Part shown: positions 45,623 to 57,504 of the stretch, one piece after another
Numbering within the stretch: position 1 is the first letter of the stretch
Layout of the letters: every line of letters starts with the position of its first letter
From: Lojkania enalia
Lineage: Eukaryota > Ascomycota > Dothideomycetes > Pleosporales
Reading direction: 5' to 3'
Assembly (NCBI GenBank): GCA_010094045.1
Contig: ML986596.1
Span: 277,276-341,275, forward strand
Length of the DNA stretch: 64,000 nt
Program-made: the position numbers and the translations under genes
The notes under the pieces: generated by a model
The model's database searches: none
What the model was told of the DNA's origin: nothing
Seen by the model: only the letters and a program-made list of their open reading frames with translations

Positions 45623-46053
45623 ACTACTTTCTTCGTCATTTTCCTTTCCACTTTGCCTTTTTCGGGCTCTCATAAAACGGATCAGCGGTCGGTTCCCATG
45701 CATACTTTTATCACAGGTGCAGGACTGGTCCCCGACCGTCCGTGACGCTGCTTAGCTTGTACCAATCACTCAGGAAATACAATGGAGGCGTCATGTGGTG
45801 TGTGGATGATAGCAGGTTCTAAATGAATGACTCAAAAAGTGCATATCAAGTCCGAAAATGTGACACTGATGCTTGCTAAGCGCAGTGGTGAAAAACTCAA
45901 AAATGCTTCTTAAAAGCTTGTCTATACCTATGGCTCGAGGTATCCAGCACTTCCAAAGCACCACATGGAAATTGTAAACTCTGGCCCCTGACAGCAGCGG
46001 ATTCAGTTCTAGGAAAATTCGTTGTATCTCAAAATATTGTGATGGAGAGATAT
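45623..46053. other. Convergent spacer
   Basis: 3' flank of the P1 gene and of the HET pseudogene. Nothing else seen. Confidence 0.5.
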
Positions 46054-48124
46054 TCAGTACAACCTAATCGCCTCAATCGCCGGCTTTCCTTTCATAAACT
46101 CGCCGTCCATAATACCGTGAAAATAAATTGAGCTAGCAAATCGGAAACCCCCATCATTTCCGGGTCGAAGCAAAAATGGCTCAAATGACCCTAGAAAAAT
46201 GCATATCACATCACCAACCTGTGCTGCCTCTGATGTACGACCGAGATAGCAATTTTCTGAAACAATGCGTTCTTGGCCCCCTAGGGACCAATTCCTCTTA
46301 ATCATAACCCAAGTGGTCGCTAGAGGCTTGTCTTGCTGAACGTGATTTCTTTTCCCATTTCCAGTTCCCGTTAGATCCGAATATTTCCAATGTCTAAGAT
46401 GGGTAAGCAGACTCTGTGTGAGATGTCGCTTGCTTAAGGTGTTGCTTAGGCGCGTGCAATTCTGTTTCCATGTACGATTCAAAAAGCTCATCAACTCGAG
46501 TGTCCGCTCTTATATCCCGCTGAATATCGTAATCTTTAATCATTGTCCTTCCCGCTTCGTATAAAACTTTTTTTTTTTTTTCGATTACCTCCCGGAATTG
46601 CACTTTTTAATACTTTTGATACAAACTTGTGTCGACGAATACGCACAACATGTCTTTCGGTTCGGCTTACACTCGAGCGTTGAATGTGGGATAACCTCGC
46701 TATGAGTCTTACCCCAAGAGTCCCTATGGTTGACTTTATTTCATCAAGCTGACCAGAGAAAGATGCGACTTCCACTACTGTATCGACCAGTACCCCTCTT
46801 AAAATCAAGTTGCCTGTGTTCATCACTGTCTCAATGGTCACTTCATCGAAGGGACCATCAGTATATTTTCCGCACGCGACATGCATTTCCTCTTTCAATA
46901 AGATTCGGCAGGCCGAACCTTTGGCGCGTATAGTTCCAGTCTAATATCCAACTCGGCAGTTCGATACTTTCTAAACTTCTATGTGCGAGTCCAGATTCTA
47001 GTAATATTCGTGGGGTGCAGGTTGTGAACAGATGGCAAGTTGCTTGCGTAAAGACCTTGGTATACGACATAGAATAATCAACCACAATGTCAAAAGGCTC
47101 GACGTCTAAGAATCCGAGGAATGCATATATCCGGTCATGAGATTCGGTGGCTTTGAGATTCGTGTCTTTACACATGAAGTTAAAAAGATCGTGGAGGTCC
47201 ATTGCATGACGTTCAACTTGGTGCTTCATCTTAAGGAATACAACGGGTGGTGGCCAGAAGGTGGAAAATGTCGCTGAGGCCGTCACTGGGGAAAGCATGC
47301 GATCTCGAGTTTCTGGAACTAAGTATAAATATGCTAGGAGTGATGTAGAGGAGTAGATATCGTCCAGAAGGACAACATCCAGGCCGCACATGAGGAACGC
47401 CGATTTGGCTAGGACAATTTCTTGAATAACCCGAAGACGTCGAAAGTAGGGTCTTTCGTCTAGAAATAGAAAGACCCTATCCTAGTCCGTGAGAGCATCC
47501 GTATTCTTAAAATCCTCGAAAACATGATCGAAATCGCCGTCCTCTTCTTTCTCTATCCCCTTTAAGTAATGATACAAATTTGGCACGCCAACTCCTGTAC
47601 TGAATTCGCAAGCTCCTTTATCTTCTTCATAGCACGAGTGCCCCGACCATCTTGAAGATCAAGCTAGCCTACGGCTTTTGTTGCCTCAGGGTAAATATAC
47701 CTTATTTTCTGGACTTGCCGCGCCTTTTCCTCATCGTTATTCTAGTTTATAGAAAGGGCATCAGGCCACACGAAACGTTCACCGTTAGCTCGAGGCTGGC
47801 GCAGCGCATCTACTAGGTTGGTTGTAACTTGTACGGTATGCCCGTCCAAAATCACTGGGCAAGTCTGGTTTGGGTTCCCCGGACATACGAGAGTGCGGTG
47901 TATTCTTGCTAGTCGTCTAGGAAATGGTGATGGAGAGCAAGCCTAAGCGTGCTGGTAAAGTCACCACCTGGAAATATCTCCAGGAGTCGGGTTTCATTCT
48001 TTGATGAATCGAGTGGCCTATAGACGGTGGGGTATCTATCAATAAGCTGGGACGTGGATGTGCCGCCCTCAAGCTGAGCCTCCGTGTTTGTTGAGATTTG
48101 TCGGTTGTGGGTTTCCGAGTACAT
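46054..48124 (-). pseudogene. HET-domain gene, decayed
   Basis: HET-family blocks appear in order on the minus strand but in broken frames. An N-terminal YRPLDSSKNETRLLEI is followed by YTALSYVRG (for YEALSYVWG, W changed to R), then PVILDGHTVQVTTNLVDALR. A WPDALSIN-stop-NNDEEKARQVQ block follows (TAG at 47744-47742, where Q is normal), and YPEATKAVG-stop-LD (TAG at 47666-47664, where VWLG is normal). A third stop sits at 47484-47482. RPYFRRLRVIQEIVLAKSAF, SHDRIYAFLGFLDVEPFDIV and ELPSWILDWN follow in one frame. A frame change is needed near 46.9 kb to reach ILRGVLVDTVVEVASFSG, and another at an A14 tract (46581-46568) to reach the end (DVICIFLGSFEPFLLRP, YFHGIMDGEF). With three or more stops and several shifts it cannot make a normal protein. 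Confidence 0.88.
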
Positions 48125-48904
48125 TACTTGTCATTCAAATAGTAGTTTCTGGACTTCAAATACGGTGAAATGAACGGGTGTCAGCTCGGGGCTTAAGTAG
48201 GTACGAGTGGGTCCTCGGAAAGGAAAAGAAGAGAGGAATGCGCCCTCGGCGCTGCCCAACACCAGACTAACAGATACGTGAAGATTGATCACAACACCTT
48301 TGTGATATACCAAAAGGCAGAAAAAGAGACTTGATTAAGACTATAACCCAGCGAGGTCTTAGAAGAAATGAGAATGTTGGTGCCGACTTTACGAGGGTGG
48401 ACTAATAAGAGCTGAGCAGCTTCCTTAGAAGTTGACGATTGGGTTAAGCTTTCACGAAGACCACATGGTTGAGTGTAAATGTATTCCCCAATAGCATGTC
48501 GAAGAGAAATGGCTCAGTGCCATTGGATCATTGCAGAACAGGAGTTCCGGAAGGTAAAAGATGAACGGTCCATGCACTCACGTGTCTGTTTCATGACCGT
48601 TCCTGACTAGTCCGTTAGCGTGATGGTCAAAAATAGCCTCGTCTTGGCGGCACGCCCCCTTACACGCCAACCAACAACTCCTACCTAACATCACGCTTTC
48701 ACTTTCACCGTCGACGTCGCTAGTCACTCATTGACCCATTGACCCATTCCTTTCCTTTCATTCATTCCTTCACTGTCGCTCTTTACATACGACTTAGCAA
48801 CTTAACCCTCGGCTACCATCTCGTTCCGCACGATATACCCCTTTCCTACACGTTTCCCGACCGATTCGAAACATCCGCGTTTGCAAACATCATAAATAGC
48901 CACC
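48125..48904. other. Intergenic, promoter of wall-protein gene
   Basis: 780 nt between the 5' end of the HET pseudogene and the GPI-protein gene. The last ~200 nt are rich in C/T runs (for example 48700-48790), typical of strong fungal promoters. No other feature recognised. Confidence 0.45.
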
Positions 48905-49595
48905 ATGCTCTCGAAATCTGCTCTCTTGTTCGCTTTTGTTGCCATCGCGCGGGTGGCTGTTGCTGCACCTCCAGGATGCTTGTTGGGTGCTGTTAAGTGC
49001 GTTATTCTCGCAGAGGCTCCATGCTCGATCACCTGAGCCTTTGAGAGCATCCTAGGTTGAGAAGACTAACATGAGGATAGCACCTACAAGAGCCCATATG
49101 ACGTCGGAGCTGTCTGCAAAGCTAAGGATGCCACGCAAAAGATTGCGAAGTACTGCGGCGACTCAACCGAAGACGCTCTGAGTGCTTTCGCAGACATCTG
49201 CAACGATGCCGGAGTCAAAGTCGGTACGTGTTCGCCTAAGCATCCAACCTCCTCTCTTGTCTTCCGACTACGCATCGTGAGCACTATACTGACTAGACTT
49301 TTCCTCAGCGACCGAAATTCCTACCACTGCTACTGCTACCGCCACCGCCACCGTCTCTTCAAAATCCACTGGCACTGGTTTCGTCACCACAACTGCTAGC
49401 GGCACCGCCGCCTCTGGAACCCTCGACTACGCCCCCGCATCCCAGACCCCAACTCCTACTGGCACTGGCGAAAATGGTGAGACTGTCCCCTCCGGATCTG
49501 AGACTGGAACCCCTCCTCAGTTCACAGGTGCCGCCGGAACGATCGAGATCGCAGGAGCAGCGCTGTTTGCTGGTCTGATGGCCATAGCATTGTAA
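48905..49595 (+). CDS. Small secreted GPI-anchored wall protein
   Basis: Three exons: 48905-48996, 49081-49223 and 49309-49595, total 522 nt (173 aa). Introns are 84 nt (GTGCGT) and 85 nt (GTACGT). A signal peptide (MLSKSALLFAFVAIARVAVA) is followed by a short domain with few cysteines: APPGCLLGAVNTYKSPYDVG, AVCKAKDATQKIAKYCGDST, then EDALSAFADICNDAGVKV. Four cysteines probably make two disulphides. It resembles the common fungal 'GPI-anchored cell wall protein' type with a CLLxAVN start and an ALSxFADIC middle. A Thr/Ser/Gly linker with Ala-Thr repeats follows, likely O-mannosylated, and the tail AGTIEIAGAALFAGLMAIAL is a GPI signal. It is probably a structural or adhesive wall component; this is not a CFEM domain, which would have eight cysteines. 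Confidence 0.88.
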
Positions 49596-50638
49596 GAAGA
49601 CGGAAAAATGACGAGTGTTTGGAGATTTATGTAGAGAGGAGATACATGGAGGGGAGGGCGTAATCGTACAAAAAGGCTTCAACATTCGACATATTACATC
49701 ACACCTACCCTGTTATATTGTGCTCTGGCTTTTCCTTCGGATATGGATAATTCGGTCGCAACTGTATATAGGTGTCAGGGGCCAAGTGGGATCTGCTGTC
49801 CACGTTGGTGTCAACCAAAATGCACCTACTATTTCTTCGGATCTAGTTCCTGTGTGAATGTTCCTATCCTTTTTTTGGCGTTCTTATGGAATGTGCTATA
49901 ATTTTTAACGGGCATTCGGATCGCGCATAGGCAGCTCTGAAACCCTTTCAACGTGATAATCTTGGACCGTTTTTATGCATACTCATAGCATTCCGAGTTC
50001 CCTTACGTATTAGGTGAGGGGATATTGTGGGCTTGTTTTGCAACGTAGGGGCTTGCCTTTCCTAGTCTCTTGTCAAAAATATATCGATTTTGTTGTTCGT
50101 TGTCTGTACGCGTAGGTCCGCCACTTGTTGGTTTGATACGGAACGCGCAATTCGTCACTAGGCCCAGATTCCATTGCATTTAAGAGTACAAAACTCTAAA
50201 GCACATACGTAGGCAAGAGTTAGTAAATTATGTACGTACAGTCAGATCATATTTATAGTTGGAACTGGTTCAAAGTACTATCTAGCACTCGGCTACCCGA
50301 CAACCGCTTTTCTATCTGTGCTATGTAGCTTTGTAGAATACAGACAATGTTTGACTATAATATTCGGTCTAGAATTATAATGTAGTAGACGGATAGACGT
50401 CTAACCCTAAGCACCGTGATTAAAACCAAGCGCCACCTTCCACACATCACAGAATCAACTCCGCCTCAATTTCCCCATCACCTCTCCACACAGAACATAC
50501 AATAAATCACGGCCATTCCATCATTGGATTCTATCGACTCTCTAAAAACCCACAATTGATTCATACTGACTCCATCCAATGCATCCCGCTTCCCATGCAA
50601 GAATCCAATTTCCCCAGAAACACCAATTCGTGGCACGT
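49596..50638. other. AT-rich convergent spacer
   Basis: 1.0 kb between the ends of the wall-protein gene and ALG11. AT-rich from about 50.05 kb onward; no coding potential seen. Confidence 0.5.
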
Positions 50639-52417
50639 CTATTCTCTAGTCCTACAGACCTGCAATGTGGTCAAACGGTCCATATTCTCGATCCACTTCT
50701 CTGCGAACCCGCGATCTGTGAATCGTTCTGCCGACCTCCTTGCTCTGAACCGCATAGCCAGCGTCTCTTCTTTGGATAAGGAGAGTGCGCTGCGGAAGCC
50801 CTCGGCGTACTGTCCTACTGTTGAGGCATGGAAACCTGTACAAATTAGCTTCCACAGTAAAGAGCCAAAAATAATACGCAATAATACAAGGAAATAAGAT
50901 AGATAGTGTACTAACCAGTCGGCTTCCCATCAACCTCAACTACAATATCTAACTTCGGGCCTCCAGAATCATTCACCACGCTAATCAAGCCAGCAGCCTG
51001 ATACTCCACGACTCCGATACCAAAATGCTCATTCCACATGCCATTCACGCCAACACTGGCTTTGCGCATCCACTCCAGCATCTGCGGCCATGTGGCATCG
51101 CAAACAAAGTCTACATTTTCTTTGGTTTGCAATTCATGGGCGAGGAGACGGAGATTGTAAACGCGTCGTGCGTCGTCGTCATCGCGTACCGAGCCTATTA
51201 GTACTAATTTTGGTATTTCGTTAGGATAGGCGGGAAAACTGTGGTTAGATTGTAGGAAGGACGCAAAAGCTTCGAGGATGAGCTGGTGGTTCTTTTCTGG
51301 TCGGAATTGTGCGATATAGAGGATATAGGGTCCACGCTTCTCCTCGCTGGCTTCTGAGATTTCGATCTCAGAGGCTAGTTCTTCGACCGCGACGGGTGGG
51401 AAGACGACGTCGATGTCATAATTTGTAGTCTTGTTATGGCGGTTGCGGTATGGTCCCCAGAGAGACTTGATGTGTGATTGTGTCCAGGTGGAGTTTGTCA
51501 TTACGACGTCGATAGAGCTGCCGACTAAGCAGTAGAGCTTAGCGAACAGACGCCAGTACTGTCGCTTTGCAAGACCGCGGAGTCCTTCTCCAGTCCCAGC
51601 GTTTATGCCCTGGCCGCCTGAATGTAGAGAATCGAGCATGTCGGTGGATATAGTGGGGTAGTGGACGTAAGCTCCTGTGGGTACAGACGGGAAGAAGAGG
51701 GACGAAAGCGAGACGGCAAAAGCGTAGCCCATTGTGTCGATGAAGATGTCGGGAACAAGAAGAGTGAAGGCATCGTAGGCAAGGACCATGGAGCCCAGCG
51801 ACTGGCCTAGTAGTGTGAAGCGAGGCCATGTGCTGCTGAGCACCCAATGTCGGGTTGTCAGGTAGAGGAAGTGCACAGTCGGCGGGTGTAGATGGATGTT
51901 GAAGCGTTCCTTAACGCGCTTGAGAATCGCGGCCTTGTCGACATCGTGGTCGCCTGTGTAGACTACACAAATAGCTTCCGGCCAGCGTCTTTGGGTAGCT
52001 CGAACTGCTGCCCAGAGGACCCGTTCTCCGCCCCCTCCTGCATTACTATAACAGAGAAAGCATCAGTCTCCATTGTGCTTTATCGTACGGAACCAATGCC
52101 TACCAGAACGGGTGGAAGAAGCCTACAATGCCACTCCACTCCCTGTCGGCCTTTCCCCCATTCACGGCACTTCCAATCATGGACCCTTCAATCTCCTCCC
52201 AGTCATCTTCCTCTTTTAGCTTCTGCTCATGATGCTCGTTTCCATATGCCTGTTGCTCCTTCTCTACCCTACTCAATAGAAGCTCCCGCCGCGTGCGCGA
52301 TGATCGCTGCAGATGGCGACCTAGCAGCTCTCCCAGAAGACGTAGGGTCTGGGGAAGGAAGACAAAGGAAAGAACAACGACAAAGAGAAGGGACAGAAAG
52401 AAAGGAAATGCGCCCAT
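50639..52417 (-). CDS. ALG11: GDP-Man:Man3GlcNAc2-PP-Dol alpha-1,2-mannosyltransferase
   Basis: Three exons: 52417-52104, 52045-50916 and 50835-50639, total 1641 nt (546 aa, matching yeast Alg11 in length). It adds the fourth and fifth mannose on the cytosolic face of the ER during dolichol-linked oligosaccharide synthesis. The N-terminal helix FFLSLLFVVVLSFVFLPQTL anchors it. The GT4-type N-terminal half has [20 protein letters not shown], then RWPEAICVVYTGDHD, IDTMGYAFAVSL and VPTGAYVHYPTISTDML. The C-terminal half has YILYIAQFRPEKNHQLILEA, PKLVLIGSVRDDDDARRVYN and NEHFGIGVVEYQAAGLISVV, which carries the E-x7-E motif of GT4 enzymes. Introns are 58 and 80 nt. The start ATG (MGAFPFFLSLLF) is used because it puts the membrane helix at the N-terminus. 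It is head to head with the COX18-type gene. Confidence 0.96.
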
Positions 52418-52654
52418 GTTGCGCCGAGCCGGGGTATCACAAGACGTAGAGAAATTACAGCGGGAATAAATAATACGTGAAGGATGGATGGCTGGCTTGC
52501 TGTGGTGGGGAATCGCCAGGTGGGATAGGCGTGTGCCTGGTTTCTGCCGCTGCTCACCGCCCGACCCGACGGGCTGGGACGACTTCCGAGCTCCCTGCTT
52601 GATCCACATCAGATGCCAGTGAATTGTTTGAGCACCAACACCATCAATCACATC
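52418..52654. promoter_or_regulatory. Shared ALG11 / COX18 promoter
   Basis: Only 237 nt separate the two start codons (195 if the insertase starts at its upstream ATG), so the genes must share regulatory DNA. No specific binding site was assigned. Confidence 0.55.
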
Positions 52655-53659
52655 ATGCTCACATCGCGGGGGCTACGACGACCCGCATGCCAATTGCTGT
52701 CCTTGCCCATACGGATCGTCCGACCCCGACACCGCGCCTTTCATGCATCCGCCCCGCGACATGGAGCCCTCGACACGCTCCTCTTCCTCCCCCACGAGAT
52801 GCTCAACTTACTTCACATGGGCCTCCCATGGTGGTCAGCAATACCAGCATCCGCCTTCATAATGCGCGGTCTACTCGTCACAACTATCGGCAGCCGGACT
52901 CGAGACATAACATCACGATACCTTGCCCTCCAACCCCTTCGCCAGGCTATTGCAGACCAAGTGTTCCACGAGACCATGCAAAAGGGAGGTTTCAAAAACC
53001 AGAAAGCCGCGCAGCACACTGTCGTTCAAACAGTAAAGGTGGAGACCAAAGAGCTTGACAAGCGATGGGATTGCCGATTGAGCGCGCAAGTGGGTTGGAC
53101 CTTCGTGCAATTACCAATATTCTTAACAATGGCCGAGGTCATAAGACGCATGTGTGGGACGCGGAGTGGTTTGATTGGCCTATTTATGAATGCAACCGGG
53201 CTAGGCTCCAGCAGCGAGAACGATGTACTGGTTGGAGGTGCAACTGCAAGTGCTCCGGCCGTCTTGTCGAATCCGTGGTTCGATGTATCCCTCGCTAACG
53301 AAGGTATGCTCTGGTTCCCTGACCTCCTCGTTCCAGACCCGACTGGTATCCTGCCCTTTATCGTATCTGGTCTCATGTTTTCCAATATCTACTTTACCAA
53401 CAACTCCCCTGAGAAACTGCAAAAAATGACGCGACTCAGCAAGACTATTCGGAGGACTCTCTTGCTCGTGTCTCTCGCCATAGGTCCACTTACGCAAAAT
53501 GTGCCTGCCGCTCTAATGTTCTATTGGGCGTCCAGCACGACAAGCGTTATGATTTGGAATAAGTGGTTGGATAAAAGATACCCAACTCCAGAAGGCTTCA
53601 CGAAGTGTAAAAGACCGCTATTAATGCCTCCAAAGACGCGCCGCGCCAGTGTAAAATAG
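52655..53659 (+). CDS. Mitochondrial inner-membrane insertase, Cox18/Oxa1 type
   Basis: Single exon, 334 aa from the ATG at 52655; an ATG 42 nt upstream is in frame but adds no useful signal. The N-terminus (MLTSRGLRRPACQLLSLPIR, then RPRHRAFHASAPR) is a mitochondrial presequence with a probable cleavage near HAS-AP. The YidC/Oxa1 core follows: MGLPWWSAIPASAFIMRGLL (first helix), a charged matrix loop with TSRYLALQPLRQAIADQVFH, then WTFVQLPIFLTMAEVIRRMC, PWFDVSLANEGMLWFPDLLV, DPTGILPFIVSGLMFSNIYF and IGPLTQNVPAALMFYWASST. The spacing and the missing long coiled C-terminus favour Cox18 (export of the Cox2 C-terminal domain) over Oxa1. A symbol is withheld because the split between the two subfamilies was judged by eye. 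Confidence 0.9.
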   Translation: MLTSRGLRRPACQLLSLPIRIVRPRHRAFHASAPRHGALDTLLFLPHEMLNLLHMGLPWWSAIPASAFIMRGLLVTTIGSRTRDITSRYLALQPLRQAIADQVFHETMQKGGFKNQKAAQHTVVQTVKVETKELDKRWDCRLSAQVGWTFVQLPIFLTMAEVIRRMCGTRSGLIGLFMNATGLGSSSENDVLVGGATASAPAVLSNPWFDVSLANEGMLWFPDLLVPDPTGILPFIVSGLMFSNIYFTNNSPEKLQKMTRLSKTIRRTLLLVSLAIGPLTQNVPAALMFYWASSTTSVMIWNKWLDKRYPTPEGFTKCKRPLLMPPKTRRASVK

Positions 53660-54800
53660 ACCGAACATTGTGTACATTATGAATGCAAGTCTCAAAGGCT
53701 TAGACAGAGGCATAATCTAAGGCGCAACTTCCATTTTAGATGATTTGTGCCGATGTAGTCATCCCCCCATGTGTCATCCCATCTCTCGACGAGGACTCGT
53801 CCTCCACCTTCCTTACTTTCTTAACTGTCCCTGATTTATCTACCCAGGAGCCGTCAAATCTTGATGTCTATATTCAATGTGACAAAATGGAATCTACTCT
53901 ACCTTCTAAAGACCTGCGCGATTTAATACCAACTTAGGACTGTAGTTGTGAGTAAACTCCACTGGATAAACCGTTGCCTATATGAAGACAAAACCTTCTG
54001 AAGCATGTAATCCTTCCGGTTTCACTTTGTTTGACACCGCTTGACACCTTTTGCAGGCATCTCAAACAAATTTTCATTCAGCGGATCCTATGGACTAACA
54101 TGACCTACAGAATGTGGCAAATCTAGCGCCCTGGATATTATGATTACCGAAGCGGATTGCAGGAATTGCTCTCGATGCGCCTTATTTACTCTATTTAATC
54201 CTTTTTTACGCCCTTAACAATGTGTCAGGAACCTAGAAAGGAAGTAATATCAGGAATTCAGTTACAAAAGGACTTGAACGTGGGGACGATTCCGCCTATT
54301 GCTTTAAATTCCGTACTTCAACATCGTACCTTCATGGTTCCCATGCATATTGGCCCACGTTTTTTCAGAGATTAATACATTTAATCACGCAGTACAGTAT
54401 TTGCTTAAGCATTAGCTTTGGCTTTACTTGGGAAATTGATATACCAGAAGGGTCGAGGCCGTGACATTGTTTGCCGCATTGAAATCTCATGTCCTAAAAT
54501 GATATTTAGAAGACTACATCGGCTCCAGTTTTAATCCATCCTAAAAATGGCATCTAGCTAGGGCCAACTAGCCATGACAAAAACCTAATAGCATCACCCT
54601 ACAGAAGAAAGTGTGGCCAAAATCAATCGAAATTTAGAAGCCTCAATCGGTACTGGCACGCTCCATGCTTCAACGGTCGATATCCTCGGTGAGCAAAGTG
54701 ACATAGGCAGCGATTTATGCTAGTATATTCAGGAGATAGTCAAGCAGAGTCAACGCGATTTACTCGACCACTACTCGCAAAGATGGAAAAGAAAGAGAAT
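53660..54800. other. AT-rich gene-free region
   Basis: Directly downstream of the insertase gene. AT-rich with frequent stops in all frames; only short frames. It appears to be the left part of a decayed segment that continues through about 56.6 kb. Confidence 0.45.
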
Positions 54801-54831
54801 ATGTCTAACATAGGAGCTAAATTATTAAAAA

Positions 54832-56154
54832 CTTGCCCGGCTTGTACGCGAATCTGAAAATATACAGAAAGAAATTGATCGGCAATTACTAAAGGAGGGT
54901 CTCGTTGATAGGAGCTTAAAGGCCATGCTTAGATTATCATATAAAGTCGAATAGGAAAAGCTTAAGAATATTCTAAGAGATGTCAAAAACAATGGCCTAG
55001 CCAAGATTCTAAGCCACAAGGGCCGGACAATGCGGATCGTTTGCGTCTAAGGTATGCCAATATTCGGAGGGCTTCCATCTCGAACAGACCTAGTTCAAGA
55101 AAGGAAAAGACTACAACTAAATATGAGACTGAAACTGCGACCGATAGGAGATCGCAGCCCCCACGTTGGTCTGGCTATGGATCTGATCATCTCTCCCGTA
55201 CCCAATCAGATAGCAGGAGCAGGGGTGTATCAAACCCATTCATAAATGAGACACCCCAATCACATCCTCCTAGAAGACGGACCTTCAAAGTTCTTCGTAT
55301 TTTCTCAGGACAATATCCTCCGGGGAACTCCACCGCCAGCCAACGTTTCGCGAAAGTTTCTCATCAAATAGAAGATGTCTGGGGCCATTCTCCGATACAT
55401 AAGATATCGGGGTTATACGAGGATGAGCCTTCATATACTTCTGGGAATTTTACCTACAAGCAAGGAGAGCGACATAGACTAGGTTTCACTCCCCGCGTCG
55501 AAGAGCATTCAGGACAATTTCCATCAAATCTAGAAGAACATCCGTCGCAGCTCATTCCTTAGATCGAAGATGCGAGTACCTATCTTGCTCCTAGAGATTT
55601 AAAGGCCCTTCCGCTACGGAAACTCATCAGACGATACCACTCAGCAAAATGCAACTAGTTGGGGGTTCCGCCCAACGCACCACATACTTTGTTCAAGTTA
55701 AAAAGCCAGCCACAATACTCAGACCAGATATCCCGCTACTCCAAGAGTTTAACACTAGCATTAATGCTTTACTAAACAAGGCTCCACAATACGGACGGAA
55801 TGTCTCATTCGACCCCCTGAACTCATTGAAGGACCAATGCCGGAGAACATGACAGTTGTGCATCTATCATATAGAAATTCTTGGAAATCGCAAACTGGGA
55901 ATTGCGGGCCAGACCTCAAGAGAGAAATTTGGATATAGGCTTCCTTGAAAAATTTTTTTAGAAAAGGCGTGTGGTGCGAGGTGCGTGACGAGAGGGCATT
56001 TAGGGCGGCTTCAAGGACTGTATTGATTACATCGGAGATGGGATTAGAGAATACCACGTTTGGGAGAGGTATGATGGATGAGGTATGGCGGAAGAATATT
56101 CTTAGTTTGAAAATAGTTAAGTTTGAAGGTATTGATGAGGGAGAGTGGCTATGA
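54832..56154 (+). pseudogene. Decayed gene of unknown family
   Basis: Protein-like pieces lie in order on the plus strand but in different frames and with stops. First, LARLVRESENIQKEIDRQLL then KEGLVDRSLKAMLRLSYKVE, a TAG at 54952-54954, and EKLKNILRDVKNNGLAKILS; this has coiled-coil heptad character. Second, a Ser/Arg/Pro-rich stretch (55041-55562). Third, IEDASTYLAPRDLKALPLRK with LIRRYHS just after a stop. Fourth, ASRTVLITSEMGLENTTFGR and DEVWRKNILSLKIVKFEGID at 55945-56154. I do not recognise the family. Some gaps could be introns, so an active gene is not fully excluded, but in-frame TAG codons inside otherwise good helices argue for a pseudogene. Confidence 0.5.
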
Positions 56155-57487
56155 ATGGGTTGTCATAGGCTCATTAATTTGATTGTATCATTGCATATTT
56201 TTAAACTTTAAGTTTTGATAGCGACCAATTCTAGACATGAAGTTTTGAAAAAGCGTATTGAGAGACTATTGTACAATCATCGGTATCAAATAAGGATGCA
56301 GATTCGCCTTCATTGCAACATTTGTGTTCGAGATAATGTGCACTGGGAGTCAGAAGGCATCTAGCAGAGTGGAGCATTAATATAATGCGAACATGCATCA
56401 GTAGCGAGACTAGAATGGCATATAAGAAATATGATCGTTGCTATCTATTATATGCTCAATATACAATAATAATTGGGCTAGAAGAGCGCTTAAACAGGCG
56501 AATGAAGAAAGGCATGGAGTTTAGGAAAATGTACAAGAATAGTCGGAATAAGAGGACAGAATGTAGGACGCTAAGTAGACTCGGCAAGTTTGGCGAGAAT
56601 CGGGCTGGGTAGTCTCTCTAAAATGAAGTATCATGCGGATAATTCATGATTGTGATGCCGAAATGATAAACGACATCGGGCTGTCATCTCGATGTCTTGC
56701 AACCACGTCCCTATCATGAGTGACCTCACTCCACCATTTCAACTCTCAGGATCTCGATGAAGACTTCACTGCTCATCATTCGTGATAATCGCCCCGCGTC
56801 GTTGTCGTCCCTGTCGTCCGCATTGACCAATCAACGCCCGGAATCGATGCGACTGACACGATGATCGCAATCCCCTCTTTTTCATCCCCCAAGTTTCATC
56901 ACAACGTGACCTCACATCCGTCCCGCCTAAACAAACTTCAATTATCCCACGGTCTGGACAACGGACGGGCGCCAAAGAGTCTTCGATCGATGCGCAATGA
57001 CACCGACGTTCCATACGACCCACTGGTTCATAATTCAAAATGAAGAAATTAACCACCACCATCATACCAAGCCCAACCTGCTTATCAAAAATGTCATCAA
57101 AACCTCCTACCACTCACCACCCCTAACTTAAAATATCCCGCCAAGCATCCATCACACATCATTATACGATTAATCTTGCAACACGCACCTTCAAACCCTA
57201 CGAATACCATCCCTAACAAAAGGCATCAATAACATGACCAAAGAAGTGGGTCCACAGCCGTCATCGTTCATGCTTGATATGTAATCGCTTATCGATACCA
57301 ACAGCCACCATGACGCCATCACCCATATGATTCCCGCTTATCCGCCCCAGCACTCCGCCGAGCAACGCCGAAACCAGCGCCAGCCATCGGCCACACTCGG
57401 CATCCTACCCTCCCGCATATCCGAATGCGGAGCTCTGGGGTCCGGCAGTTAGTCGTATACCACAACCCAACGATCGCAGCGAAGACC

Positions 57488-57504
57488 AAAAAAAAAAAAA
57501 AAAA
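57488..57504. repeat. Poly-A tract (A17)
   Basis: Seventeen A followed by further A-rich sequence. No tRNA or other Pol III gene was found on either side. Confidence 0.9.
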
